Both the position numbers and the translations under genes were made by a program. 64,000 nt of DNA from Bordetella genomosp. 13 (lineage in GTDB: Bacteria; Pseudomonadota; Gammaproteobacteria; Burkholderiales; Burkholderiaceae_B). Where the stretch lies: the NCBI RefSeq assembly GCF_007679965.1, contig NZ_VEHL01000014.1, positions 62,001 through 126,000 on the forward strand, given 5' to 3'. Numbering within the stretch: the first letter of the stretch is position 1; every line of letters begins with the position of its first letter. Positions 44,010 to 52,696 of the stretch are shown here, in pieces. The notes under the pieces are model-generated. The model ran no database searches. It saw only the letters and a program-made list of their open reading frames with translations, and had not been told where the DNA came from.

Positions 44010-45338
44010 CTAGGTGAACAGGCGCGAGAAATCGTTGAACAATGCCAGCCCCATGAGGCAGGCGAGCAATCCGATGCCGGCCCGCTGCCCCATCTCGATC
44101 CAGCGATCGGAAAGAGGACGGCCGCGCACGAATTCGACGAGATAGTACAGCAGATGGCCGCCGTCCAGCATGGGAATGGGCAGCAGGTTCAGGACGCCCA
44201 GGCTGATGCTGATCAGGGCCATGTAGGCGATGTAGGCCGCCAGGCCGATGCGCGCCGTCTGGCCTGCGTAGTCGGCGATGGTGACGGGGCCGCTGACGTT
44301 GCGCCACGAGACCTCGCCCATCACCATGCGGCCCATCATGCGCAGCGACAGGACGGCGGTGTCCCAGGTGCGCTGTGCACCGCGCCAGACGCTTTCCACC
44401 ACGCCGTAGCGCACGGTGACCATGGGCAGGTCGCCGCCCACCTGCACGCCGATCCGGCCGATGGTACGGCCATCCACGGCCTCGGCCTTGGGGGTGACGG
44501 TGATGTTCAGCGGGGTGCCGTCGCGCACCACGGCCAGCGCCAGCGGCTGATCGGCATGCTTCTGGATCTGCTCGATCAACTGGCCCGCGTCCGGGTCGCG
44601 CAGGTCGCCGGCGCCGACGATGCGGTCACCGGCGCGCAGGCCCGCGGCCTCGCCGACGCTGCCCGCGAAGGCCTCGACCACCACCGGCTTGGGACGGGCC
44701 AGGCCCAGCCCGGTCCGGGTCAGCGGATCGTGCTCAGGGTCCATGTCGCCGGCGGCGATGTCCAGCGTGCGCTGCTGCGCCGCGCCGGCCTGCGTGCGCA
44801 CGTCCAGCACGGCCTTGCCGCCCGAGGACAGCACATCCAGCAGGTGCCAGCGGGCGTCGTTCCAGGACTCGACGGGCTTGCCGTCGACGGCCTCGACGCG
44901 GTCCCCGCCCTGCACGCCCGCCTGCGCGGCCGCGGAGCCCGCCGCGGGTTGGGCCAGGATGGGCGCGGGCTCCTGGGTGCCCGCGATGTTCAGGCAGGCG
45001 TACAGGAAGACCGCCAGCACCAGGTTGAAGACAGGACCGGCGGCCACGATGGCGAAGCGCCGGCCGACGGACTGGGCGTTGAAGGATTGCGCGACCTCGG
45101 AGGCGGGCGCGCCGACCGGCGCGTCGTCCTGCATCTTGACGTAGCCGCCCAGCGGAATGGCGGAAATGGCCCATTCGGTGCCGTTGCGGTCGATGCGCCG
45201 CAGCAGCACCTTGCCGAATCCGACAGAAAAGCGCAGCACGCGCACGCCGCACAGCCGCGCCACCCAGTAATGACCCAGTTCGTGGAAGGTGATGAGGACG
45301 CCGAGCGCGACGGCGAAGGCAAGCAGCGTGAAAAGCAT
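44010..45338 (-). CDS. rseP: Site-2 protease RseP
   Basis: A 442-residue intramembrane zinc protease. HELGH is at 19-23 in the first helix and LDGGHLLYY is near the C-terminus, together forming the metal site. Two PDZ domains lie between them (AGSAAAQAGVQGGDRVEAVDGK and AGSVGEAAGLRAGDRIVGAG). It cleaves the anti-sigma factor RseA after DegS during envelope stress, and clears signal-peptide remnants. Its place between dxr and bamA is conserved. The longer frame to 46397 is dxr antisense noise. Confidence 0.96.
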   Translation of the reverse strand: MLFTLLAFAVALGVLITFHELGHYWVARLCGVRVLRFSVGFGKVLLRRIDRNGTEWAISAIPLGGYVKMQDDAPVGAPASEVAQSFNAQSVGRRFAIVAAGPVFNLVLAVFLYACLNIAGTQEPAPILAQPAAGSAAAQAGVQGGDRVEAVDGKPVESWNDARWHLLDVLSSGGKAVLDVRTQAGAAQQRTLDIAAGDMDPEHDPLTRTGLGLARPKPVVVEAFAGSVGEAAGLRAGDRIVGAGDLRDPDAGQLIEQIQKHADQPLALAVVRDGTPLNITVTPKAEAVDGRTIGRIGVQVGGDLPMVTVRYGVVESVWRGAQRTWDTAVLSLRMMGRMVMGEVSWRNVSGPVTIADYAGQTARIGLAAYIAYMALISISLGVLNLLPIPMLDGGHLLYYLVEFVRGRPLSDRWIEMGQRAGIGLLACLMGLALFNDFSRLFT

Positions 45339-45406
45339 GGTCGGGCTTCCGAAGGAGTATCCGGGACCGAGGATTCGAAACCGGTGGGCGCGGGCAGAAA
45401 GCCCCC

Positions 45407-46600
45407 TTACGCCACCGCCAGGTTCCCCGCATAGGCGCGGACTTCGGCATCCAGGGCGAGCACGTCGCCCAGGCTGCCGAGGGTAACAGATGATCGGCCT
45501 GCCTGCCACTCGAGGGCCGCCGCGATCACCCGCGCGATCCAGGTATAGGGCAGGCGGCCTTCCAGGAAGGCCTGCACCGCGACCTCGTTGGCCGCGTTCA
45601 GGGCCACGCTGGCCGCCTGCCCGGCGCGCAGGGCGTCGAAGGACAGGCGCAGGCACGGGAAGCGCTCGAAGTCCGGCGCCTCGAAATCCAGGCGGCCCAG
45701 GCGGGCCAGGTCCAGCGCGCCGGGCACGCCGCTGGCGATGCGGTCCGGGAAGCCCAGCGCATAGGCGATGGGCGTGCGCATGTCGGGCTGGCCCAGCTGG
45801 GCCAGCACCGAGCCGTCCTCGTACTCGACCATGGAGTGGATGACGCTCTGCGGATGCACCACCACCTCGATGCGATCGGGCGGCATGGCGAACAGCCAGT
45901 GCGCCTCGATGACTTCCAGGCCCTTGTTGAGCATGGTGGCCGAATCCACCGAAATCTTGCGTCCCATGCTCCAGTTGGGATGGGCACAGGCCTGCTCGGG
46001 CGTGACGGCCTCGAGGTCGGCCGGATCGGCGCGGCGGAACGGCCCCCCCGAGGCGGTCAGCAGCAGCCGGCGCACGCCGGCCGCGGGCTCGGTCGGGGCG
46101 CTGGCGCGCGCGCCGTGCGGCAGGCACTGGAAGATGGCGTTGTGTTCGCTGTCGATGGGCAGCAGTTCGGCGCCGCTTTCGCGCACGGCCTGCATGAACA
46201 GCGGGCCGGCGGCCACCAGCGCCTCTTTGTTGGCCAGCAGCACGCGCTTGCCGGCACGCGCGGCGGCCAGGGCCGAGGGCAGTCCCGCGGCGCCGACGAT
46301 GGCGGCCATCACGGTGTCGCAGCCCGCATCCGCGGCGGTGTCGGCCAGCGCCTGGGCGCCGACGCGAATCTCGGGCGGCCGCCCTGCCCCCCGCCATGCG
46401 GCCAGGAAACGGCCGCGCGCGGCGTCGTCGGGCACCACCACCACGGCGGCGCGGCTGGCGGCGGCCTGCTCGGCCAGCTGTTCCATGCGGCTGTGCGCCG
46501 ACAGCGCATACACCGACATCCGCTCGGGATGGCGGGCGATGACATCCAGGGTGCTGACCCCGATCGAGCCGGTCGAACCCAGCACGACCACGCGTTGCAT
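45407..46600 (-). CDS. dxr: 1-Deoxy-D-xylulose 5-phosphate reductoisomerase
   Basis: A 397-residue NADPH enzyme of the MEP isoprenoid pathway, making MEP from DXP. The NADPH motif GSTGSIGVSTLDVI is at 8-21. LANKEALVAAGPLF, PIDSEHNAIFQCL, LTASGGPFR, HPNWSMGRKISVDSATMLNKGLEVIEAHWLF (in part) and LNAANEVAVQAFL are the substrate and metal blocks. ATG 46600 gives MQRVVVLG; a GTG nine bases upstream (VNAM) is a weaker option. It is in the cdsA-dxr-rseP order typical of proteobacteria. Confidence 0.96.
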   Translation of the reverse strand: MQRVVVLGSTGSIGVSTLDVIARHPERMSVYALSAHSRMEQLAEQAAASRAAVVVVPDDAARGRFLAAWRGAGRPPEIRVGAQALADTAADAGCDTVMAAIVGAAGLPSALAAARAGKRVLLANKEALVAAGPLFMQAVRESGAELLPIDSEHNAIFQCLPHGARASAPTEPAAGVRRLLLTASGGPFRRADPADLEAVTPEQACAHPNWSMGRKISVDSATMLNKGLEVIEAHWLFAMPPDRIEVVVHPQSVIHSMVEYEDGSVLAQLGQPDMRTPIAYALGFPDRIASGVPGALDLARLGRLDFEAPDFERFPCLRLSFDALRAGQAASVALNAANEVAVQAFLEGRLPYTWIARVIAAALEWQAGRSSVTLGSLGDVLALDAEVRAYAGNLAVA

Positions 46601-46632
46601 AGCGTTCACTGAAACCCCTGCCTGCGGCAGCC

Positions 46633-47490
46633 TCAAGACATGACGCCGGACAGCAGCAGCGCGACCGGCATGACGGGAATGATGGCGTCGATACGATCGT
46701 AGACGCCGCCGTGGCCCGGCAACAGCGAGCTGGAATCCTTGCGGCCGGCGCGGCGCTTGAGCAGCGATTCGAACAGGTCGCCCATGATGGCGATCATGCC
46801 CAGCAGCGCGGCCAGCGGGATGGCGCCCCAGACGGTCCAGCGCTCGACCAGCAGGGCGCCGAAGGTGCCCTGCCACAGCGAGGACAGCAGGATCCAGATG
46901 ACGGCGCCGGCCACGCCGGCGATGGCGCCCTCGATGGTCTTGCCGGGGCTGACGCGCGGCGCCAGCTTGTGCCTGCCCAGCGCGCGCCCTGCGAAATAGG
47001 CGGCGATGTCTGCCACCCAGACCAGCGCCAGCAGCGACACCACGAATACGCCGCCATAGGCCAGGTACATCAGGGCCAGCACGGCCCAGCCGGTGACCAG
47101 CGCCAACGGCGCGAACAGCGACCAGCCCACGCTGCCGGGCGGCGCGTCGGCGCGCCCTTTCACGACGGCGACCGAGGCGCCCAGCAGCCACACCAGGCTG
47201 GCGGCCGGCGCGAGCACGGCCGAGACGAAGCGCTGCAGCGGCAGGGCGAGATCGCCGCCCTGCGCCCACAGGCCCGCCGTGCCCAGCATCACCACGAACA
47301 GCAGGATGGCGGTGGCGGGCCCGGTGGCGCGCGGCAGGTCCGCGGGCAGCGTCAGGCGCAGCCACTCCCACGCCGCGCAGGCGCTGGCCAGCGCCAGCAG
47401 CGCCAGGAACCACATGGGTTGATCGGAAGCGAGCGCGCCGGCCAGGATGGCCAGCAGCACGATGGCGGTCAGGATGCGCTGGCCTAGCAT
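46633..47490 (-). CDS. cdsA: Phosphatidate cytidylyltransferase
   Basis: A 285-residue polytopic inner-membrane enzyme that makes CDP-diacylglycerol from phosphatidic acid and CTP. About eight membrane helices are visible. The family signature is split over VSPGKTIEGAIAGVAG and KRRAGRKDSSSLLPGHGGVYDRIDAI. Loop residues at DIAAYFAGRALGRHKL fit the CTP site. The start ATG at 47490 lies thirteen bases after the uppS stop. Confidence 0.95.
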   Translation of the reverse strand: MLGQRILTAIVLLAILAGALASDQPMWFLALLALASACAAWEWLRLTLPADLPRATGPATAILLFVVMLGTAGLWAQGGDLALPLQRFVSAVLAPAASLVWLLGASVAVVKGRADAPPGSVGWSLFAPLALVTGWAVLALMYLAYGGVFVVSLLALVWVADIAAYFAGRALGRHKLAPRVSPGKTIEGAIAGVAGAVIWILLSSLWQGTFGALLVERWTVWGAIPLAALLGMIAIMGDLFESLLKRRAGRKDSSSLLPGHGGVYDRIDAIIPVMPVALLLSGVMS

Positions 47491-47503
47491 GGGCGGGCTC
47501 CTT

Positions 47504-48268
47504 TCAACGTGGGGCGTCGTCGCGCAGTTGGGCGCTGGTTCGGCCGAAACGGCGCTCGCGGGTGCGGTACCACTCGAAGGCCGCCTCCAGAGAATCCGCG
47601 CCGAAATCCGGCCAGTACAAGTCGGTGAAATACAGCTCGGTGTAGGCGAGCTGCCAGATCAGAAAATTGGAAATGCGCTGTTCGCCGCCCGTGCGGATGA
47701 ACAGGTCGGGCTCGGGCGCCCAGGCCATCGACAGGTGCGAGGCCAGTTCGGCCTCCTCGATGCGCTGCGGATCGGCCGCCAGCTCGGGACGCGCCGCCAG
47801 CATGGCGCGCGTGGCCTGCAGCACGTCCCAGCGGCCGCCGTAGTTGGCGGCGATGGAAAGGTGCAGGCGGTCGTTGTGCGCGGTGCGAGCCTGGGCGGCA
47901 TCGATCAGGTCGCGCAGGCGCGGCTCGAAGGGCGACAGGTCGCCCACCACGCGCAGGCGCACGCCCTGCTCCTGCAGCTTGTCGACCTCGCGTTCGAGCG
48001 CCTGCACGAACAGGCGCATCAGCAGCGACACCTCGTCGGCGGGCCGCCGCCAGTTCTCGGAACTGAAGGCGAACAGCGTCAGGTAGCGCACCCCGGCGCG
48101 GCCGCACTGCTCGACCACGCGGCGCACCGCCTGCACGCCCTTGGCGTGGCCAGCGGTACGCGGCAGGTGCCGGCGCGTGGCCCAGCGGCCGTTGCCATCC
48201 ATGATGATGGCGACGTGCTTGGGGATCGCGCCGGTCTCGGGAACCGCCTGGGTGGAACTGATGGCCAT
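47504..48268 (-). CDS. uppS: Undecaprenyl diphosphate synthase
   Basis: A 254-residue cis-prenyltransferase that makes the C55 carrier for peptidoglycan and LPS O-antigen. The catalytic Asp24 is in IIMDGNGRWA. GHAKGVQAVRRVVEQC, LTLFAFSSENWRRP and DLFIRTGGEQRISNFLIWQLAYTELYF are the conserved regions. It uses isoprenoid precursors from the Dxr pathway encoded two genes downstream. Twelve bases separate it from frr. Confidence 0.96.
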   Translation of the reverse strand: MAISSTQAVPETGAIPKHVAIIMDGNGRWATRRHLPRTAGHAKGVQAVRRVVEQCGRAGVRYLTLFAFSSENWRRPADEVSLLMRLFVQALEREVDKLQEQGVRLRVVGDLSPFEPRLRDLIDAAQARTAHNDRLHLSIAANYGGRWDVLQATRAMLAARPELAADPQRIEEAELASHLSMAWAPEPDLFIRTGGEQRISNFLIWQLAYTELYFTDLYWPDFGADSLEAAFEWYRTRERRFGRTSAQLRDDAPR

Positions 48269-48280
48269 GGGCGGACGGCC

Positions 48281-48841
48281 TCAGACCGTCATGATCTCGG
48301 CTTCTTTCTGCGCGACCATCTTGTCGATGTCGGCGACGAAACGGTCCGTCAGCTTCTGCACGTCGTCCTGGCCGCGGCGCTCGTCGTCCTCGGAGATGGT
48401 CTTGTCCTTGACCAGCTTCTTCAGGGTTTCGTTGGCTTCGCGGCGCAGGTTGCGCACGGCCACCTTGGCGTCCTCGCCTTCGCTCTTGACCACCTTGGTC
48501 AGGTCGCGGCGGCGCTCTTCGGTCAGGGCGGGCATCGGCACGCGGATGCTGTCGCCCAGCGCGACCGGGTTCAGGCCCAGGTCGGACTCGCGGATGGCCT
48601 TCTCGATGGGGCCGGCCATGTTCTTCTCGTACGGCTGCACGCTGATGGTGCGCGCGTCGACCAGGTTGACGTTGGCCACCTGGCCCACGGGCACGGGCGA
48701 ACCGTAGTATTCGACCTGCACGTGATCCAGGATGCCGGTGTGCGCGCGGCCGGTGCGGATCTTGGCCAGGTTCGTCTTCAGGGTTTCCAGGGACTTCGTC
48801 ATCCTGGTTTCTGCGGACTTGCGGGTATCTGCGACGCTCAT
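48281..48841 (-). CDS. frr: Ribosome recycling factor
   Basis: A 186-residue three-helix-bundle protein that splits post-termination ribosomes with EF-G. It starts MSVADTRKSAETRMTKSLETLKTNLAKIRTGRAH, and includes ILDHVQVEYYGSPVPVGQVANV and PYEKNMAGPIEKAIRESDLGLNP. The ATG at 48841 has AAGGAAAAAGAC upstream; the in-frame extension to 48967 overlaps pyrH and is rejected. It lies between pyrH and uppS. Confidence 0.97.
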   Translation of the reverse strand: MSVADTRKSAETRMTKSLETLKTNLAKIRTGRAHTGILDHVQVEYYGSPVPVGQVANVNLVDARTISVQPYEKNMAGPIEKAIRESDLGLNPVALGDSIRVPMPALTEERRRDLTKVVKSEGEDAKVAVRNLRREANETLKKLVKDKTISEDDERRGQDDVQKLTDRFVADIDKMVAQKEAEIMTV

Positions 48842-48866
48842 GGTCTTTTTCCTTGCTTGCTTGGAC

Positions 48867-49583
48867 TTAGACGTGGACCAGGGTGCCTTCGTCCTCGCCA
48901 CCGATGGCGCGCTTGAGCGCCCCCGATTTATTGATCGAAAACACCTTGATGGGCAGTTTCTGGTCACGGCACAGCGCGAAGGCCGTGGCGTCCATGACTT
49001 CCAGACGACGCACGATGGCCTCGTCGAAACTGATGCGCGAATAACGGGTGGCGGTGGGATCCTTGTTGGGATCCGCGCTGTAGATGCCGTCCACCTTGGT
49101 GGCCTTCAGCACGATCTCGGCGCCGATCTCGGCGCCGCGCAACGCGGCGGCCGTGTCGGTGGTGAAGAACGGGTTGCCCGTGCCGGCGGCGAAGATCACC
49201 ACCCTGCCCTCTTCGAGGTAGCGCAGGGCCTTGGGACGGATGTAGGGCTCGACGACCTGGTCGATGTTCAGGGCCGATTGCACGCGGGTGTCGACACCGC
49301 GGTGCTTCAGCGCGTCCTGCAGCGCCAGGGCGTTCATGATGGTGGCCATCATGCCCATGTAGTCGGCGGTGGCGCGGTCCATGCCCTGCGCACCGGGCGC
49401 GACGCCACGGAAGATGTTGCCCCCACCGATGACGATGGCCAGTTCGACGCCGGAGGCCGCAACCTCGGCGATCTCCTCGGTCATGCGGATGATGGTGCTG
49501 CGATTGATGCCGAACGCATCCTCGCCCATCAGCGCTTCGCCAGAAAGTTTGAGAAGAACCCGTTTGTATGATCTGCTGCTCAT
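48867..49583 (-). CDS. pyrH: UMP kinase
   Basis: A 238-residue hexameric amino-acid-kinase-fold enzyme making UDP from UMP. YKRVLLKLSGEALMG opens the domain. IVIGGGNIFRG, the GTGNPFFTTDTAAALRG block and KATKVDGIYSADPNKDPTATRY are family signatures. The ATG at 49583 gives MSSRSYKRVLL. It lies 25 bases before frr and 102 bases after tsf, which is the universal order. Confidence 0.97.
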   Translation of the reverse strand: MSSRSYKRVLLKLSGEALMGEDAFGINRSTIIRMTEEIAEVAASGVELAIVIGGGNIFRGVAPGAQGMDRATADYMGMMATIMNALALQDALKHRGVDTRVQSALNIDQVVEPYIRPKALRYLEEGRVVIFAAGTGNPFFTTDTAAALRGAEIGAEIVLKATKVDGIYSADPNKDPTATRYSRISFDEAIVRRLEVMDATAFALCRDQKLPIKVFSINKSGALKRAIGGEDEGTLVHV

Positions 49584-49685
49584 AGGCGATATCCCGAAGA
49601 ACGATCCGACGAAAGTGTATGACAAGAAACGGGCCGGGCCCGGCAACCGCGCTGGCGGCTCCTGGGCACCGGCCCGTGCGGCCCC

Positions 49686-50561
49686 TTAGCGGGCGGCTGC
49701 GGCGGCGGCGACTTCGGCGGCGAAGTCGGTCGTCTTCTTCTCGATGCCCTCGCCCACCACGTACAGCACGAACTTGCTGATGGTAGCGCTCTTTTCCTTG
49801 AGCATCTGTTCCACGCTCTGCTTGTCGTTCTTGACGAACGGCTGGGACAGCAGCGTGACTTCCTTCAGGAACTTCTGGACCGAACCTTCGACCATCTTGG
49901 CGACGATCTCGGCAGGCTTGCCAGACTCGGCGGCCTTCTGCTCGGCGACCGAACGCTCGGTGGCGATATCCTCGGCGGCGACGCCGCTGGCGTCCAGCGC
50001 CTTGGGCTTGGTGGCCGCGATGTGCATGGCCAGGTCCTTGCCCACTTCGTCGGCGCCCGAGTACTCGACCAGCACGCCGATGCGGCCGCCGTGCACGTAG
50101 CTGGCCAGCGCGTTCGGCGTCTCGATGCGCTCGAAGCGGCGGATCGAGATGTTTTCGCCGATCTTGCCGATCAGGGCGGTGCGGGTGGTGTCGACGGTGC
50201 CTTCACCGAACGGCAGGGCCGACAGCGCGGCCACGTCGGCCGGGTTCTGCGTGGCGACCAGCTCGGCCAGCTTGTTGACGAAGGCGACGAAGTCGTCGTT
50301 CTTGGCCACGAAGTCGGTTTCGCAGTTGACTTCCAGCACGGCGCCCTTCTTGGCGTCGGCGCTGATGAACAGGCCGATCAGGCCCTCGGCGGTGACGCGG
50401 GAGGCAGCCTTGCTGGCCTTGTTACCCAGCTTGACGCGCAGCAGTTCCTCGGCGCGAGCCAGATCGCCTTCGGCTTCCGTCAGGGCCTTCTTGCACTCCA
50501 TCATGGGGGCGTCGGTCTTTTCGCGCAGCTCTTTGACCAGCGCGGCGGTAATTTCAGCCAT
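49686..50561 (-). CDS. tsf: Elongation factor Ts
   Basis: A 291-residue nucleotide exchange factor for EF-Tu. The signature KELREKTDAPMMECKKALTEAEGDL is at the N-terminus, then GNKASKAASRVTAEGLIG, VLEVNCETDFVAKND and LLSQPFVKNDKQSVEQML. A GTG/other in-frame upstream start (MEQT) is rejected; ATG 50561 has GGAGC-like sequence nearby. It is separated from rpsB by 223 bases of hairpin-rich DNA. Confidence 0.97.
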   Translation of the reverse strand: MAEITAALVKELREKTDAPMMECKKALTEAEGDLARAEELLRVKLGNKASKAASRVTAEGLIGLFISADAKKGAVLEVNCETDFVAKNDDFVAFVNKLAELVATQNPADVAALSALPFGEGTVDTTRTALIGKIGENISIRRFERIETPNALASYVHGGRIGVLVEYSGADEVGKDLAMHIAATKPKALDASGVAAEDIATERSVAEQKAAESGKPAEIVAKMVEGSVQKFLKEVTLLSQPFVKNDKQSVEQMLKEKSATISKFVLYVVGEGIEKKTTDFAAEVAAAAAAR

Positions 50562-50588
50562 GGTTTGCTCCAAATTTCGCTAAGACAT

Positions 50589-50606
50589 GCCCCGGAGGAC
50601 CGGGGC
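50589..50606 (-). terminator. GC hairpin between rpsB and tsf (possible attenuator)
   Basis: GCCCCGG-AGGA-CCGGGGC is a perfect seven-pair stem 28 bases upstream of tsf. No T-run follows on the minus strand, so a pausing or mRNA-stability role is as likely as termination. The rest of 50562-50784 is GC-rich with further short inverted repeats and no gene. Confidence 0.4.
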
Positions 50607-50784
50607 AAGGGTATGGATGTTACGCAACGGACGGACCCGCCGGCATTGCGGCGGACGGGCGCAATCCGTGCGCCACGGGCACGGCGGCCGGACGGCGGGC
50701 GGGTTGCCCCGCCCCATCCTAGCCGCCGGAGGTTACAGGCTCATGGGCGGGCGACTGTGCCTCGTCCCAGGCCTGCCAGCGGCT

Positions 50785-51534
50785 TCAGCCCTGGTTTTCC
50801 TGGACTTCCACGAACTCTTCCTGGCCTTCGCCGAGTTCTTCGACCAGACCGTTGATGTTCTGTTCGCGGCCTTCCAGAACGGCGTCGGCGATGCCCTTGG
50901 CGTACAGCGCGATGGCCTTGGCCGAGTCATCGTTGCCGGGGATGATGTAGTCGATGCCGTCGGGCGAGTGGTTGGTGTCCACCACGGCGACCACCGGGAT
51001 GCCCAGCACGCGGGCTTCGGCGACGGCGATCTTGTGGTAGCCCACGTCGATGACGAACAGGGCGTCGGGCAGGCCGTTCATGTCCTTGATGCCGCCGATC
51101 GACTTGTTCAGCTTGTCCAGTTCGCGTTGGAACAGCAGGCCTTCCTTCTTGATCATGCGCTCGGCGCCGCCTTCGGCGACGACGACTTCCATGTCCTTCA
51201 GGCGCTTGATCGAGGTCTTGACCGTCTTGAAGTTGGTCAGCATGCCGCCCAGCCAGCGGGCGTCGACGTAGGGCATGCCGCAACGGGCGGCTTCGGCGGC
51301 GACCAGCTCGCGAGCGGCGCGCTTGGTACCGACGAACAGGATGTTGCCGCCGCGGGCAGCCAGCTGCTTCACGAACTTGGTGGCGTCCTGGTACTTCTCG
51401 ACCGTCTTTTCCAGGTTGACGATGTGGATCTTGTTACGATGGCCGAAGATGTAGGGAGCCATCTTCGGGTTCCAGTAACGGGTCTGGTGGCCGAAGTGGA
51501 CGCCGGCTTCGAGCATTTCACGCATGAGGGACAT
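50785..51534 (-). CDS. rpsB: 30S ribosomal protein S2
   Basis: A 249-residue ribosomal protein. It starts MSLMREMLEAGVHFGHQTRYWNPKM. IFGHRNKIHIVNLEKTV, GGNILFVGTKRAARELV, RWLGGMLTNFKTV and VDTNHSPDGIDYIIPGND are standard. A short acidic C-terminal tail follows (ELGEGQEEFVEVQENQG). The ATG at 51534 lies 250 codons before the stop; upstream in-frame codons are leader. It heads the rpsB-tsf operon and is divergent from map. Confidence 0.98.
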   Translation of the reverse strand: MSLMREMLEAGVHFGHQTRYWNPKMAPYIFGHRNKIHIVNLEKTVEKYQDATKFVKQLAARGGNILFVGTKRAARELVAAEAARCGMPYVDARWLGGMLTNFKTVKTSIKRLKDMEVVVAEGGAERMIKKEGLLFQRELDKLNKSIGGIKDMNGLPDALFVIDVGYHKIAVAEARVLGIPVVAVVDTNHSPDGIDYIIPGNDDSAKAIALYAKGIADAVLEGREQNINGLVEELGEGQEEFVEVQENQG

Positions 51535-51849
51535 ATAAAATCTCCAAGGGTTGGGTCTTGCGCCAATGCCAGTACCAGTGGATGGATTCAAGGCAGCTTC
51601 GGAAAAGGAAGCCTCTTGCCCTGCCCACCGCTCCGGACCCTTTGCGGCACGACGCGCGATTTTTCGTACACTGAGTAAAAACCCCTAGCAAGAACGGCGT
51701 ATCAAACCCGTCCCTAGCACGGAGGTGTGTTTTTACCTTAGTACCGAGCCTGCCCGAAAATTCGGGAAAGCCTATAATTCTACTATCTTTCCAAGCAACT
51801 GCTCAAGTCGCGGCGCACAAACCCGCGAGGAGAGCCGATCAAGAGATAC
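51535..51849. other. 315-base divergent leader between rpsB and map
   Basis: No gene is seen. On the plus side, TATAAT at 51773-51778 is a good -10 box for map; its -35 is poor. CCCGAA-AA-TTCGGG at 51753-51766 is a small palindrome between the two directions. The minus side is a ~240-base 5' untranslated stretch of rpsB that can fold, for example around AGGCTTCC facing GAAGCTGCC near 51590-51615. Ribosomal protein S2 genes often carry autoregulatory leaders. Confidence 0.5.
51753..51778 (+). promoter_or_regulatory. Putative sigma-70 promoter of map
   Basis: TATAAT at 51773-51778 lies 72 bases before the map start. The region 17 bases further upstream has CTGCCC, a weak -35. The overlapping CCCGAAAATTCGGG dyad could bind a regulator. 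Confidence 0.5.
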
Positions 51850-52671
51850 ATGGGACTCATAACCGATCCGGCCGACCTGGCCAAGATGCGCGCCGCCTGC
51901 CAGGATGCCGCCAAGATCCTCGACTTCATCACCCCGTACGTCAAGCCGGGCATTACCACGGGCGAACTCGACCGCCTGTGCCTGGAATACCTGACCGACG
52001 AACTGAAGGTGAAGTCCGCTACGGTAGGCTATGCGCCGCCTGGCTATCCGCCCTTCCCCGGCGCCATCTGTACGTCTGTCAACCACCAGATCTGCCACGG
52101 CATCCCGGGCGACAAGGTGCTTAAGAACGGCGACTCGCTGAACATCGACGTCACCATCATCAAGGATGGCTGGTTCGGCGACACCAGCCGCATGTACCAC
52201 GTGGGCGAACCCTCCATCCTGTCGCGCCGCTTGGCCGACATCACCTTCGAGTGCATGTGGAAGGGCATCCAGCAGGTGCGCAACGGCGCCACGCTGGGCG
52301 ACGTGGGCTCGGCCATCCAGAAGCACGCCGAATCCAACGGCTTCTCCGTGGTGCGCGAGTTCTGCGGCCACGGCATCGGCCGCCGCTTCCACGAAGACCC
52401 GCAGGTGCTGCATTACGGCAAGCCCGGCACGGGCGTGCGCCTGGTCACCGGCATGCTGTTCACCATCGAGCCGATGATCAACGCCGGCCGGCGCGAGATC
52501 CGCCAGCTGTCCGACGGCTGGACCGTGGTCACGCGCGACCACAGCCTGTCGGCCCAGTGGGAGCACGCCGTGTGCGTCACCGACACCGGCTACGAGGTGC
52601 TGACCGTCTCTCCCGGCATGCCCGCCCCGCCCGCCTTCATCACCGAGCCCGTCGGCATTCCCGCCCTCTGA
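51850..52671 (+). CDS. map: Methionine aminopeptidase type I
   Basis: A 273-residue dinuclear metalloprotease removing the initiator Met. The metal ligands are visible in NIDVTIIKDGWFGDTSRMY (two Asp), CGHGIGRRFHEDP (His), FTIEPM (Glu) and QWEHAVCVT (Glu). The family length is normal. It is divergent from rpsB, the usual placement, and is followed 25 bases later by glnD. Confidence 0.97.
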   Translation: MGLITDPADLAKMRAACQDAAKILDFITPYVKPGITTGELDRLCLEYLTDELKVKSATVGYAPPGYPPFPGAICTSVNHQICHGIPGDKVLKNGDSLNIDVTIIKDGWFGDTSRMYHVGEPSILSRRLADITFECMWKGIQQVRNGATLGDVGSAIQKHAESNGFSVVREFCGHGIGRRFHEDPQVLHYGKPGTGVRLVTGMLFTIEPMINAGRREIRQLSDGWTVVTRDHSLSAQWEHAVCVTDTGYEVLTVSPGMPAPPAFITEPVGIPAL

Positions 52672-52696
52672 CCTGCGCCACCGCCACGCCGCCCGC

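Noticed and set aside
41439..45434. A 1331-codon open frame on the plus strand opposite bamA and rseP
   Set aside because: It is antisense to two certain genes, has His/Arg/Gly-rich low-complexity content typical of GC-rich shadow frames and no matching family; it is an effect of high third-position GC.
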